Positions 16,304-25,060 of a stretch of 56,002 nt of DNA are shown in pieces. The notes beneath the pieces are model-generated. The model made no database searches, was not told the DNA's origin, and was given only the letters and a program-made list of their open reading frames with translations. Within the stretch, counting starts at the first letter, position 1. Every line of letters begins with the position of its first letter. Made by a program: the position numbers and the translations under genes. The DNA is from CALKZN01 sp050633585 (GTDB lineage Bacteria; Pseudomonadota; Gammaproteobacteria; Arenicellales; Arenicellaceae): assembly GCA_050633585.1 (NCBI GenBank), contig JBOEGT010000012.1, positions 1 through 56,002 of the forward strand, read 5' to 3'.

Positions 16304-17053
16304 ATGAAAAAAAAGCAGAATTATTTCGAAGAAAAGGGTGATGAATATTCGCGATACCGCCCAACTTATCCTGAAGAGTTAGCTGTGGCCCTAGCTGAAC
16401 GTTGTTATAAAAGTCACCATGTTTTGGAGGTGGGCTGCGGTACCGGACAGTTGTCAGGTGTTTTATCTAAAAAGTTTGATGCAGTGACCGCGACAGACCC
16501 TAGCGCAGAACAAATTAAAAACGCAACGCCGTATAACGGTGTCAGCTATCAGCAAGGCACTGCTGAAGATATTTGCTTGCCGGATCAAGATGTTGATTTG
16601 GTGGTTGCTGCCCAAGCAGCTCATTGGTTTGATTTACCCACGTTCTATGAACAAGTGAAAAAAATTGGTAATGAACACTCTTTATTAGCGTTAATTTCTT
16701 ATGGAGTGCTTTCCTTAGAAGGCGATATTGGTGAACGTTTTGCAGAGTTTTATTGGAAAGAAATTCATCAATTTTGGCCGCCGGAGAGAAAACATATTGA
16801 ACAAGGTTATCAATCATTTGACTTTCCATTTGAAGAACAATCTTTGCCAGAGTTATACATCTATCGAAGTTGGACAACAGCTGAACTGTTAGGCTATGTT
16901 GAAACGTGGTCAGCAGTGCGAGTCGCTCGAAAATTAGGCAATGGAGACATCATAGACGGCTTTAGTCGTGAAATTTCAGCCCTCTGTCCAGATGAGACAC
17001 AAACAAACAACATTCAATGGCCTATTGTTGGAAGGCTCGGAAAGATACATTAA
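16304..17053 (+). CDS. Class I SAM-dependent methyltransferase
   Basis: A 249-residue protein with a standard methyltransferase core. The SAM-binding glycine motif is LEVGCGTGQLS near residues 44-54. The acidic end of strand 2 is TATDPSAEQI near 66. The following motif is QDVDLVVAAQAAHWFD near 98-113, resembling the methyltransf_11 family and yeast TMT1/bacterial Tam-like enzymes. The substrate is unknown. The ATG at 16304 is chosen over a GTG at 16295. It precedes a LysE-family exporter by about 60 bases and may share its transcript. Confidence 0.85.
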   Translation: MKKKQNYFEEKGDEYSRYRPTYPEELAVALAERCYKSHHVLEVGCGTGQLSGVLSKKFDAVTATDPSAEQIKNATPYNGVSYQQGTAEDICLPDQDVDLVVAAQAAHWFDLPTFYEQVKKIGNEHSLLALISYGVLSLEGDIGERFAEFYWKEIHQFWPPERKHIEQGYQSFDFPFEEQSLPELYIYRSWTTAELLGYVETWSAVRVARKLGNGDIIDGFSREISALCPDETQTNNIQWPIVGRLGKIH

Positions 17054-17111
17054 GATGGAATAACCCTTATATTGTTATTATCAATCAAACCAACACTACT
17101 GAAGAGCTGTT

Positions 17112-17723
17112 ATGGAAAGCTATCTATTATTTCTAGTGATTGCTGCTATTACTGTCGTTAGCCCTGGTCCAGGGGTGATCTTGACGCTGACAAACACCAT
17201 TAGGTTTGGTATGTCGGGAGCTGTTGGCGGTATCTTAGGAATAGCGTGTGGTACGTTCATTGTTGCGGGAGTTTCTGCAACGAGTCTTGGTGTGCTTTTG
17301 GCAACATCTTCTGTTGCATTTACTATCATGAAATATGTTGGTGCTGCATATTTGATTTATCTTGGTATTAAACTATGGAGAACGCCTGTTGAAGAAATTG
17401 ACGTGGCAAGCGCAACATTGAAAAGCAAAAAATTACAATTTCTAGAGGGCTTAATACTTCAAGTAACCAACCCTAAAGCGGTCTTCTTTTTTATGTCAAT
17501 ATTTCCTCAGTTTATTGATTTTGGAACGAACGCTACTGAGCAATTTGTTTTGTTAGTGGTCAGCTATAGTCTTTTAGTGATAGCTATCCATTTTTTGTAT
17601 TCAATTATCGCCAAAAAAGCGAGGCGTTGGTTCTCCTCACAAAAGGGTGGGCGGAGTATGAATAGAGTTGGAGGAACCACCTTTATAGGCTTTGGTATTG
17701 GGCTTGCTTCTGCAAACAAATAG
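17112..17723 (+). CDS. LysE/RhtB-family amino acid exporter
   Basis: A 203-residue inner-membrane protein with six helices, typical of LysE/RhtB exporters. It has the signature VSPGPGVILTLTNTIRFG near residues 16-33 and GAAYLIYLGIKLWRT near 77-91. The family exports amino acids such as homoserine, threonine or lysine. It may follow the methyltransferase in one transcript. Specificity is unknown. No terminator is obvious before the TcuR-like gene that converges from 17900. Confidence 0.88.
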   Translation: MESYLLFLVIAAITVVSPGPGVILTLTNTIRFGMSGAVGGILGIACGTFIVAGVSATSLGVLLATSSVAFTIMKYVGAAYLIYLGIKLWRTPVEEIDVASATLKSKKLQFLEGLILQVTNPKAVFFFMSIFPQFIDFGTNATEQFVLLVVSYSLLVIAIHFLYSIIAKKARRWFSSQKGGRSMNRVGGTTFIGFGIGLASANK

Positions 17724-17899
17724 GTGTTTTTTGCTTTAAATACCTTTATTTATTAAGCACGGTAGTCACGGGTATATACCCAGTCGAGGCTAACATTTTT
17801 CGACTCCACGTTATCGCTAATGCCCTAAGCTCAAATAAGTAAATCACCCGAGGGATGTATGAAATTTGATGGACCAATAGGTTTTAATATAGTTAGTTT

Positions 17900-18826
17900 T
17901 TACTGATTCTTTTTCGGCTTTTGGTTGAAGATATCTACCAAAATACGATAAAACTGTTCAGCCATAGGAGACATACTATGGTTAGTTTTCCTAACAGTGC
18001 CAATTGTTCGAGTAATCACGGGTTCAGTCAGTGGCTTAGAAATAATGACAGAGTCTTGCCTTTTTGGAATGGCTGATTCTGGTAGAACGGCGACAGCAAT
18101 GCTTGCTTCAACAAACCCTAATGATGTTGACGAGTGGTGAGCTTGGTACAACCACTCCAAACTCTGTTGTGTTTTAGCCAATTCGTTATCGATCAATAAC
18201 CTGTTTCCAGTCCCTTTCCAAGGAGCAATCACTGGCAGGCCTCTTAGGTCTTTCCAATGAAGTTTGGTGCGTTGGTTTAACGGGTGATCTTGATGCACCG
18301 CTAGAACAAAATGGTCCTCTAAAATGTTTTCAAACTCTAAGCTAGGTTCTTTGGTGCCCATAAAGCTAATACCAAAGTCGGCTTCCCCTTGAGAGACAGA
18401 TTCGGCAACATCATTAGCGAAATGATCCAAAACATTGATTCTTGCTTGATAACCTTGCTGATGAAATACCTTGATAGCTTTAGGCAAAATGTCGTGGATA
18501 GAGGTAGGTATGGCAGCGATAGTGATGATTGCATTGCGTTGAAATTCAAACTGAGAGCTTTCATCACGCAAAGCAAGAATAGCCTCTGATGCGCTATCTA
18601 GCATCGTTTGTGCTCTCGCTCGAAAGCTTTTAGCTTCTTGGGTGAGTTTTAGGCTACGCGTCGTTCTAACAAAGAGTTTCACTTTCAGTGATGATTCTAG
18701 TTTTTGTATTCGGCGAGTAACAGCAGATTGTGAAATATTGAGTTTCTCAGCCGCTAGTTGGAATGATCCTTTTTCAGAAACTGCCAAAAAAGCTTCAAGG
18801 TCTCCAAAGTCAAAATTTATGCTCAT
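17900..18826 (-). CDS. tcuR: TcuR-like LysR regulator of the tricarballylate genes
   Basis: A 308-residue LysR regulator. The helix-turn-helix is at 8-65 (LEAFLAVSEKGSFQLAAEKL, then SQSAVTRRIQKLE), with a ligand-binding domain from about 95. It is divergent from tcuA with 134 bases between them, as in Salmonella, where the LysR protein TcuR activates tcuABC in response to tricarballylate. The intergenic space carries TTG-N9-CAA (18840-18854), fitting the T-N11-A box of LysR proteins. The name is by context; the effector may be citrate, tricarballylate or a related acid. Confidence 0.78.
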   Translation of the reverse strand: MSINFDFGDLEAFLAVSEKGSFQLAAEKLNISQSAVTRRIQKLESSLKVKLFVRTTRSLKLTQEAKSFRARAQTMLDSASEAILALRDESSQFEFQRNAIITIAAIPTSIHDILPKAIKVFHQQGYQARINVLDHFANDVAESVSQGEADFGISFMGTKEPSLEFENILEDHFVLAVHQDHPLNQRTKLHWKDLRGLPVIAPWKGTGNRLLIDNELAKTQQSLEWLYQAHHSSTSLGFVEASIAVAVLPESAIPKRQDSVIISKPLTEPVITRTIGTVRKTNHSMSPMAEQFYRILVDIFNQKPKKNQ

Positions 18827-18839
18827 AACGCAATAATAA

Positions 18840-18854
18840 TTGTAAATATTTCAA
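18840..18854. promoter_or_regulatory. Candidate LysR box between tcuR and tcuA
   Basis: TTG (18840-18842), nine bases, then CAA (18852-18854). T18841-N11-A18853 matches the LysR consensus. It lies just before the regulator's own start and about 110 bases upstream of tcuA, where both autoregulation and activation are possible. Confidence 0.4.
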
Positions 18855-18960
18855 TTAACAAATTAATTAACTTTATGCAATATGCTCCTATGTCGTACGA
18901 AGTAAAGCGCCTTTATTTTGAGACGAATAAATAATATCAACTGATATAGAGGTAGATGAA

Positions 18961-20370
18961 GTGTCCATGAGTGAGAGTAGACCTGACGAAGACGATTTTG
19001 ATGTCGTTGTCATTGGAGGTGGTAATGCCGCATTATGTGCCGCAATTACCGCCGCAGAAAATGGAGCTAAAGCAATCATCCTAGAAGGTGCACCAAAGTC
19101 ATATCGCGGAGGTAATTCAAGGCATACGAGGAATTTCCGCTGCATGCATCAAGAACCGCTTTCTGAATTAACTGGGAAATATACCGAAGAAGAGTATTTT
19201 CTAGATTTGATGAAGGTAACCGCGGGGAAAACGAATGAAGAGTTAGCGAGACTGGTTATTAAATCGACAGAAGAGTGTTTGCCATGGATGGAGCAACATG
19301 GTGTGCGTTTTCAACCATCATTATCTGGAACATTATCTTTATCAAGGACGAATGCCTTTTTCAGAGGTGGAGGAAAGTCCTTGGTCAATGCTTACTATCG
19401 TATAGCGGCATCACTTGGAGTCACAATTTATTATGAAGCACAAGTGACGCACCTTCAAATAGATGAGCAGAGCGTATCTTATGTCGAATATGAATATGCC
19501 GGCGAGTTGCGTCAATTAAAAGTGAAAGCGGTAGTTGTCGCTTCAGGAGGCTTCCAAGCCGATTTAGATTGGCTTGCAAGATCATGGGGGCCAGCAGCAA
19601 AAAACTTTTTAATTAGAGGCACTCCTTATAATCGAGGAGTGGTATTAAAAGATTTATTAGATCAGGGTGTTAAATCTGTTGGAGACCCAACACAATGTCA
19701 CGCAGTGGCGATTGATGGGCGTTCACCTCAATATGATGGCGGTATTGTGACACGCTTAGACTGCGTTCCTTTTTCTGTCGTCGTCAACAAACATGCTGAG
19801 CGGTTTTATGATGAAGGAGAAGATGTCTGGCCAAAACGCTATGCGATCTGGGGAAGGTTAATAGCGGCACAGCCCGATCAAATTGCTTATGTAATTATCG
19901 ACTCCAAATCAATCGATCTGTTCATGCCATCGGTTTTTCCTCCCATAAAAGCCGATACTATTGCGGAATTAGCCGAAAAAATGGCACTACCTAACGATAA
20001 ATTGGTATCTACAATAAATGACTTTAATGCCGCATGTCGAAAAGGCAGGTTTCATCCTACTGAATTAGATGGCTTATCGACTGAAAATATTCAACCAGTG
20101 AAATCAAACTGGGCAAGGCCAATCAATGAACCTCCATTTTATGGGTATAGTTTAAAAACAGGGATTACTTTTACCTATTTGGGTTTCAAAGTAGACAAAA
20201 ATGCTCAAGTTCAGAGTGAAAAAGGTGCGATCAACAATCTTTGGGCGGCTGGGGAAACAATGGCCGGCTCAATTTTAGGGCAAGGTTATTTAGCAGGATT
20301 TGGTATGGCGATAGGTACCGTATTTGGTCGAATTGCGGGTAAGGAGGCATCAAATTATGCAAAGTGTTAA
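18961..20370 (+). CDS. tcuA: Tricarballylate dehydrogenase TcuA, FAD-dependent
   Basis: A 469-residue flavoprotein of the fumarate reductase/succinate dehydrogenase flavoprotein family. The FAD site VVVIGGGNAALCAA is near residues 14-27, and the C-terminal FAD motif LWAAGETMAGSILGQGYLAG near 430-449. TcuA oxidises tricarballylate to cis-aconitate, passing electrons to TcuB. Length matches the family. The GTG at 18961 is favoured because AGAGGT (18948-18953) is 7 bases upstream; an ATG at 18967 also fits. It overlaps tcuB by 14 bases. Other fumarate-reductase-like substrates are possible. Confidence 0.85.
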   Translation: MSMSESRPDEDDFDVVVIGGGNAALCAAITAAENGAKAIILEGAPKSYRGGNSRHTRNFRCMHQEPLSELTGKYTEEEYFLDLMKVTAGKTNEELARLVIKSTEECLPWMEQHGVRFQPSLSGTLSLSRTNAFFRGGGKSLVNAYYRIAASLGVTIYYEAQVTHLQIDEQSVSYVEYEYAGELRQLKVKAVVVASGGFQADLDWLARSWGPAAKNFLIRGTPYNRGVVLKDLLDQGVKSVGDPTQCHAVAIDGRSPQYDGGIVTRLDCVPFSVVVNKHAERFYDEGEDVWPKRYAIWGRLIAAQPDQIAYVIIDSKSIDLFMPSVFPPIKADTIAELAEKMALPNDKLVSTINDFNAACRKGRFHPTELDGLSTENIQPVKSNWARPINEPPFYGYSLKTGITFTYLGFKVDKNAQVQSEKGAINNLWAAGETMAGSILGQGYLAGFGMAIGTVFGRIAGKEASNYAKC

Positions 20371-21508
20371 AGAGCAACAAACATCAAAACAAAATCAATT
20401 ACCATTAAATGAGGTGGGTATAAACACTCAATCAACGCTAGCAGAGACTATTCAAGAGGCTCGACGGCAAGTTGAAATTTGCAATGCTTGTCGGTATTGC
20501 GAAGGATATTGTTCAGTGTTTCCAGCAATCACAAGGGAACGCACATTTAATGAAGGAGATATCACCCAGTTAGCAAACCTTTGTCATAATTGCCGCGGGT
20601 GTTATCACGCCTGCCAGTATACAGAGCCGCATGAGTTTTCCTTGAATTTACCTAAGGTTTTGGCTGAAGTACGCCAAGGTAGCTGGGAAGATCATGCTTT
20701 TCCTCAACTTTTTGGGAAAGCATTTCACCGCTATGGCCTTGCTATCGCATTAGCCGCAATCGTTGGTTTTGCTTTGCTAATGTGGATAGTGTCAATGTTT
20801 GAATTTAGTGGAGGGGAGGGTTTCTATGCCGTGTTGCCTCATAACGCAATGGTTGCTCTATTTATGCCTGCGTTTTTGTTGCCACTGTTGTCGATCGCAA
20901 TAAGTATACAGCGCTATTGGCTCACCATCGGAGGAGGCAGCATTACTTTTCAAGATGTATCGATGGCGTTTGGTTCAGTAGCCAAAATGAAGAACTTATC
21001 TGGAGGGCATGGCGATGGTTGCAACTTTGAAAATGAAGATGAGTTTTCTCATCGAAGGCGGTGGTTGCACCAATGTGTGATGTATGGCTTTTTGCTGTGT
21101 TTTGCATCGACAAGCGCAGGAACTGTTATGCATTATTTTTTTAATCTACCCGCTCCCTATGATTTGATTTCTTTTCCTAAATTGTTTGGAGTGACCGGCG
21201 GAATTTTACTCAGTCTTGGTACCTTAGGCATGATTGCGCTCAAATTGAAAGCTGAGCGATTCTTGTCTGATGGTACCGTTTGGTCTGGAGAAATGGGTTT
21301 TATCGTGTTGCTATGTTTCGTTAGCACTAGCGGTCTTGGGCTTTACCTTTTCAGTGAATCGCAATGGTTGACCGAATTGTTAGTACTGCATTTAGGTGGG
21401 GTGTTAGCATTTTTCTTGTTAACGCCATACTCGAAGATGGTACATGGTTTCTTCCGTTTAGCTTCGTTGATTAAAGATGAACAAATTAAACGTTTGTCTT
21501 CTAAGTAA
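20357..21508 (+). CDS. tcuB: Tricarballylate utilization protein TcuB, iron-sulfur membrane protein
   Basis: A 383-residue protein that reoxidises TcuA flavin and feeds electrons to the membrane. Two four-cysteine clusters (Cys42/45/48/52 in CNACRYCEGYC and Cys76/79/82/86 in CHNCRGCYHAC) should hold [4Fe-4S] centres. About six membrane helices follow from residue 120 onward, with histidines that could bind haem. The ATG at 20357 is preceded by a strong AAGGAGG (20341-20347) lying inside tcuA. Usual partner TcuC, an MFS permease, is absent; TTT transporter genes follow instead. A weak AACGATT/AATCGTT stem lies at 21534-21568. Confidence 0.87.
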   Translation: MQSVKEQQTSKQNQLPLNEVGINTQSTLAETIQEARRQVEICNACRYCEGYCSVFPAITRERTFNEGDITQLANLCHNCRGCYHACQYTEPHEFSLNLPKVLAEVRQGSWEDHAFPQLFGKAFHRYGLAIALAAIVGFALLMWIVSMFEFSGGEGFYAVLPHNAMVALFMPAFLLPLLSIAISIQRYWLTIGGGSITFQDVSMAFGSVAKMKNLSGGHGDGCNFENEDEFSHRRRWLHQCVMYGFLLCFASTSAGTVMHYFFNLPAPYDLISFPKLFGVTGGILLSLGTLGMIALKLKAERFLSDGTVWSGEMGFIVLLCFVSTSGLGLYLFSESQWLTELLVLHLGGVLAFFLLTPYSKMVHGFFRLASLIKDEQIKRLSSK

Positions 21509-21765
21509 AACAAAAGCATTAACAAAACTAACTAACGATTGATAGCTAAGTGCGCTCAGCGAATCGTTAAAAGCTCTGTGTTAAGACGGGGTTTCCCGAA
21601 AAGGTATGCACACGGATGTGACCAGCCAATGAAGGCTAAATAAAATGTCATGTATGAAAGCTTGATGAAAGATTGAATCGATATATTAGCAACATGAATC
21701 AATATTCATGAAGTTGTTTTAATGATTCGCTAGACCTTTTCAATAATTTTAATAAGTGGAGTCGT
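21509..21765. promoter_or_regulatory. Upstream region of tctC with a dyad
   Basis: This 257-base gap contains a perfect dyad CATGAAT-CAAT-ATTCATG at 21693-21710, 56 bases before the tctC start. It also holds GTTAA elements at 21566 and 21580. The dyad is a candidate operator for TctD, TcuR or another factor. The region probably carries the tctC promoter, but I cannot place a confident -35/-10 pair. Confidence 0.4.
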
Positions 21766-22854
21766 ATGAAAAATTTATCTAAATTTGTGGGCGTTGCTTC
21801 AGCAACAACTATTGCATTAACAATGAGTGCCATAGCCCAAGCGCAAGTAGACATGGCCGGAAAAACAATTGAATGGACTATTCCATTTTCAGAAACAGGT
21901 GGTTCTGCTAAGTGGGCAAACTTTTTTGCACCACTTCTGTCAGAAGCATTACCTGGCAAACCGACAGTGGTTGTAAAATTTATGCCAGGGGCAGGTTCTA
22001 CTAAAGGAGCAAACTGGTTTCAGAAGCAAAAAAATGGCGATGGAACAGTCCTTTTTGGCTCTTCAGGTTCCACTCAGTTTCCTTATCTACTGGATGACCC
22101 TAGAGTCAAATATGAATACAAAGATTGGGAAGCGGTGATGGCAAGTGGCACAGGTGGTGTTGCCTACTTAAATAAAGAAGCAGGTGCTAAATTCGATGGC
22201 TCAGCCAATGCATTGAAGGGCATGAAATTTATTTACGGCTCTCAAGGTGCGACTCGGTTAGATCTTGTACCATTATTAGCATGGGAAATGCTAGGTATGG
22301 ACGTACAACCAGTATTTGGCATTAAAGGGCGTGGTGATGGACGATTAATGTTTGAACGAGGGGAAGCAAATATTGATTATCAAACCTCTTCGGGCTATTT
22401 GAAAGGCTCTGCAGCATTTGTAGAAGCGGGTACCGCCGTGCCAATGATGACTTGGGGGGCGTTAGGATCAGACGGCAACATTGTACGTGATCCAACCTTT
22501 CCTAACATGCCAACATTTAAAGAAGTTTGTGAAAAAACACAGGGTTGTGAAACATCAGGTGAAAAGTGGGATGCATGGAAAGCTTTTTTTGTCGCAGGAT
22601 TTCCTTCACAAAAAATAGCCTTTTTACCTGCAGGAACTGATAAAGCTATTGTGGAAACATTTGTCAATGCATTCGAAAAAGTTAAAGCACGGCCTGATTT
22701 TGCTGAAATTTCGAAGAAACGCTTGGGTAAATACCCAATGTTTACTGGCAGCGGTGCCACAGCGGCATTGAACCAAGCCTTAGAAGTGCCAGCTTCAGCA
22801 AAAACTTACATTAAAGGCTGGTTGAAAGACGCCTATGGTGTCGAATTGAAATAG
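21766..22854 (+). CDS. tctC: TctC-like periplasmic tricarboxylate-binding protein
   Basis: A 362-residue receptor of the TctC/Bug family. It has a signal peptide (1-26, cleavage near AQA-QV). It starts with EWTIPFSETGGSAKWA, then GKPTVVVKFMPGAGSTKGA near 70, a typical Bug layout. Its length exceeds the usual ~320. It delivers a carboxylate, probably a tricarboxylate given tcuAB, to the TctA-TctB permease downstream. A terminator-like hairpin lies between the two genes. A clear paralog occurs at 27382. A GGAG site precedes the ATG. Confidence 0.86.
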   Translation: MKNLSKFVGVASATTIALTMSAIAQAQVDMAGKTIEWTIPFSETGGSAKWANFFAPLLSEALPGKPTVVVKFMPGAGSTKGANWFQKQKNGDGTVLFGSSGSTQFPYLLDDPRVKYEYKDWEAVMASGTGGVAYLNKEAGAKFDGSANALKGMKFIYGSQGATRLDLVPLLAWEMLGMDVQPVFGIKGRGDGRLMFERGEANIDYQTSSGYLKGSAAFVEAGTAVPMMTWGALGSDGNIVRDPTFPNMPTFKEVCEKTQGCETSGEKWDAWKAFFVAGFPSQKIAFLPAGTDKAIVETFVNAFEKVKARPDFAEISKKRLGKYPMFTGSGATAALNQALEVPASAKTYIKGWLKDAYGVELK

Positions 22855-22874
22855 TCGAGTTCATTATCCTCTTT

Positions 22875-22911
22875 GCGCTTCGTTTGTTTTTCAATCGAAG
22901 CGCTTTTTTAA
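22875..22911 (+). terminator. Terminator or attenuator between tctC and tctAB
   Basis: GCGCTTCG (22875-22882) pairs with CGAAGCGC (22896-22903) around 13 bases, followed by TTTTTT. It would let most transcripts stop after the receptor gene and only a fraction continue into the permease, matching the receptor excess usual for binding-protein transporters. Confidence 0.8.
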
Positions 22912-22929
22912 GTCGTTAGAGTGGTTTTT

Positions 22930-24963
22930 ATGGATACTTTATTACAAGCGTTACCTGCATTAAGTGATGCATTTGGATTGATATTGCAACCGATAGTTTT
23001 CGGTTATTTAGTACTTGGCGTAGTCATGGGGCTATGCATAGGTGTTTTTCCAGGGCTGGGTGGAATAGCTGGTTTATCATTATTATTACCGTTCATGTTT
23101 GGAATGGATCCTATTTTAGGTTTGGCTTTAATGGTGGGTATGGTGGCAGTGGTGCCGACATCAGATACCTTTGCTTCAGTGTTAATGGGTATACCGGGCT
23201 CATCAGCGTCACAAGCGACTGTTTTAGATGGTTTTCCCATGGCGCAAAAAGGCGAGGCGGCAAGAGCATTGTCTGCGGCCTTTGCTTCGTCGTTGTTTGG
23301 AGGGCTCGTTGGGGCATCATTTTTGACAATATTTATCTTAGTCGCAAGGCCTATCGTTTTATCTTTTGGCTTACCTGAAATGTTAATGATCACGATTTTA
23401 GGTTTATCTATGGTCGCTATTTTAGCCGGAAGGGTTGCAATTAAAGGCATCGCAGCGGCTTGTTTGGGCTTAATGATTGGGACGATTGGTGAAGCAGATG
23501 CTGGTGGAAGTTTGCGAATGGCGAGCTATGAGTTGCCTTACTTAACAGATGGCTTAAAGCTAGTGATCGTTGGTTTGGGAATTTTTGCAATTCCGGAAAT
23601 TGTCTCTTTACTGCGGCAAGACCGTTCAATTTCAAAGACAGCTGAATTGGGATCGGGTTGGTTCCAGGGAGTGAAAGATTGGTGGAGCAATATTTGGTTA
23701 TCCGTTCGTTGCTCTATCATAGGAGTTATCGTCGGAGTCATCCCAGGTCTGGGTGGCTCAGTGGTAGATTGGATTGCATATGGTCACACAGTACAAACAA
23801 CTAAAGAGAAATCTCATTTTGGTAAGGGCGAAGTTCGAGGTGTGATTGGGCCAGAGAGCTCTAATAATGCTAAAGAAGGAGGAGGTTTGGTGCCGACACT
23901 ATTGTTTGGAATACCAGGCTCAGGGTCTATGGCAATTTTCATTGGTGCTGTTGCATTGCTGGGGTCGGGTCAAATTGAAGTCGGGCCATCTATGCTAAAA
24001 GATAACTTAAACATTACTTATTCGATTGTTTGGTTGTTAGCATTGGCGAATGTTGTCGGTACGGTTTTTTGTATCGGTGTATCAGGGTGGATAGCAAAAT
24101 TAACGACCATACGCTTCACTTTGTTGGCGCCATTTCTCTTGATGCTGATTTCTTTTGCTGCTTTTCAGTCAGGCCAAAACTTTGCTGATTTGGTCGCTCT
24201 GTTTAGTATCGGTTTATTGGGGATTTTTATGCGCCGCTTTGACTGGTCGAGACCTGCATTTTTGATTGGTTTTGTTTTATCGAATCCCGTAGAGAAATTT
24301 ACTAATCAAGCGTTTCAGATTGCAAAATTCAAATTTAGTCAGGGCAGTTCCGTGGGATATGACTATATCTTTAGTCCGATCGTTATCGTGTTAATTGTTA
24401 TTACAGTGATTTCAATTGTATTAGGCGTAAGACAAGCCAAATTAATTAACACTGGTGGAGAAGTCGCCACAGGTTCTAAAAGAGCTCCATTGATATTTTT
24501 GATGATTGTCATGTTGTACTTTGTCGGTAGTTATTGGAACGCATCACTCATTAGTGATCGACTAATAGGGGATAAAATAATTCCCATGTTTATTGCGAGT
24601 ATTGGCGTTTTAGGGAGTTTGTATTTGATGGTTCGCATGATGCGTGCTCCAGAGTCAGATACATTGTTTGCTGATAAAGAGGCTGCGGGCGAAGACGCTG
24701 ATGCACGTCATGGCCTGTGGTCCACGTTAGGTTGGTTTGGGATGTTGCTTGCCTTGAGTGGTGTCGTTGGTTTTATTCTTGCTCTTGCGGTATTTTTAAT
24801 GAGTTTCCTGCGTGCTCGAGCAGGTTTAAATTGGTTAAGTGCTGCTATTTATACTGTTTGTGCAATCATGTTTATGTGCTTTATGGCGTGGTCCTTAAAT
24901 CGAAATTTTCCTCCAGGAATTTTACAGCATTATGTCTCTGGGTTACCGTGGCCTTTGAGTTAG
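22930..24963 (+). CDS. tctA: Fused TctA-TctB permease of a tripartite tricarboxylate transporter
   Basis: A 677-residue inner-membrane protein. Residues 1-500 are TctA (12 helices expected), with the family motifs FPGLGGIAGLSLLLPF near 40 and, in the second half, IPGLGGSVVDWIAYGH near 273 and GIPGSGSMAIF near 335. Residues 515-675 add four helices resembling TctB, normally a separate ~150-residue subunit. No separate tctB lies nearby, so the fusion probably supplies both. It would import a carboxylate bound by TctC, driven by the cation gradient. The ATG at 22930 is preferred over a GTG at 22921. Substrate is inferred from tcuAB. Confidence 0.88.
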   Translation: MDTLLQALPALSDAFGLILQPIVFGYLVLGVVMGLCIGVFPGLGGIAGLSLLLPFMFGMDPILGLALMVGMVAVVPTSDTFASVLMGIPGSSASQATVLDGFPMAQKGEAARALSAAFASSLFGGLVGASFLTIFILVARPIVLSFGLPEMLMITILGLSMVAILAGRVAIKGIAAACLGLMIGTIGEADAGGSLRMASYELPYLTDGLKLVIVGLGIFAIPEIVSLLRQDRSISKTAELGSGWFQGVKDWWSNIWLSVRCSIIGVIVGVIPGLGGSVVDWIAYGHTVQTTKEKSHFGKGEVRGVIGPESSNNAKEGGGLVPTLLFGIPGSGSMAIFIGAVALLGSGQIEVGPSMLKDNLNITYSIVWLLALANVVGTVFCIGVSGWIAKLTTIRFTLLAPFLLMLISFAAFQSGQNFADLVALFSIGLLGIFMRRFDWSRPAFLIGFVLSNPVEKFTNQAFQIAKFKFSQGSSVGYDYIFSPIVIVLIVITVISIVLGVRQAKLINTGGEVATGSKRAPLIFLMIVMLYFVGSYWNASLISDRLIGDKIIPMFIASIGVLGSLYLMVRMMRAPESDTLFADKEAAGEDADARHGLWSTLGWFGMLLALSGVVGFILALAVFLMSFLRARAGLNWLSAAIYTVCAIMFMCFMAWSLNRNFPPGILQHYVSGLPWPLS

Positions 24964-24969
24964 TAGAGT

Positions 24970-25018
24970 AAAAAAGCATTAAGTGCTTCATTCGTTAGAC
25001 TGCATGGATGCAGCTAAC
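24970..25018. terminator. Converging terminator hairpins between tctAB and tctE
   Basis: GTTAG-CTGCA (24994-25004, one A bulged) pairs with TGCAG-CTAAC (25009-25018). A second small stem, AAGCA/TGCTT (24974-24988), is followed on the minus strand by six T's and should end the tctDE transcript. Confidence 0.55.
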
Positions 25019-25060
25019 AATTTCATTTGAAAACCCAGTAACGATATACTTAGGGTTATC

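Noticed and set aside
23004..23450. A 148-residue open frame opposite tctA
   Set aside because: It is opposite a clearly conserved TctA segment, has no initiation signal and is full of Pro/Lys/Asn, as expected from antisense of a membrane protein.
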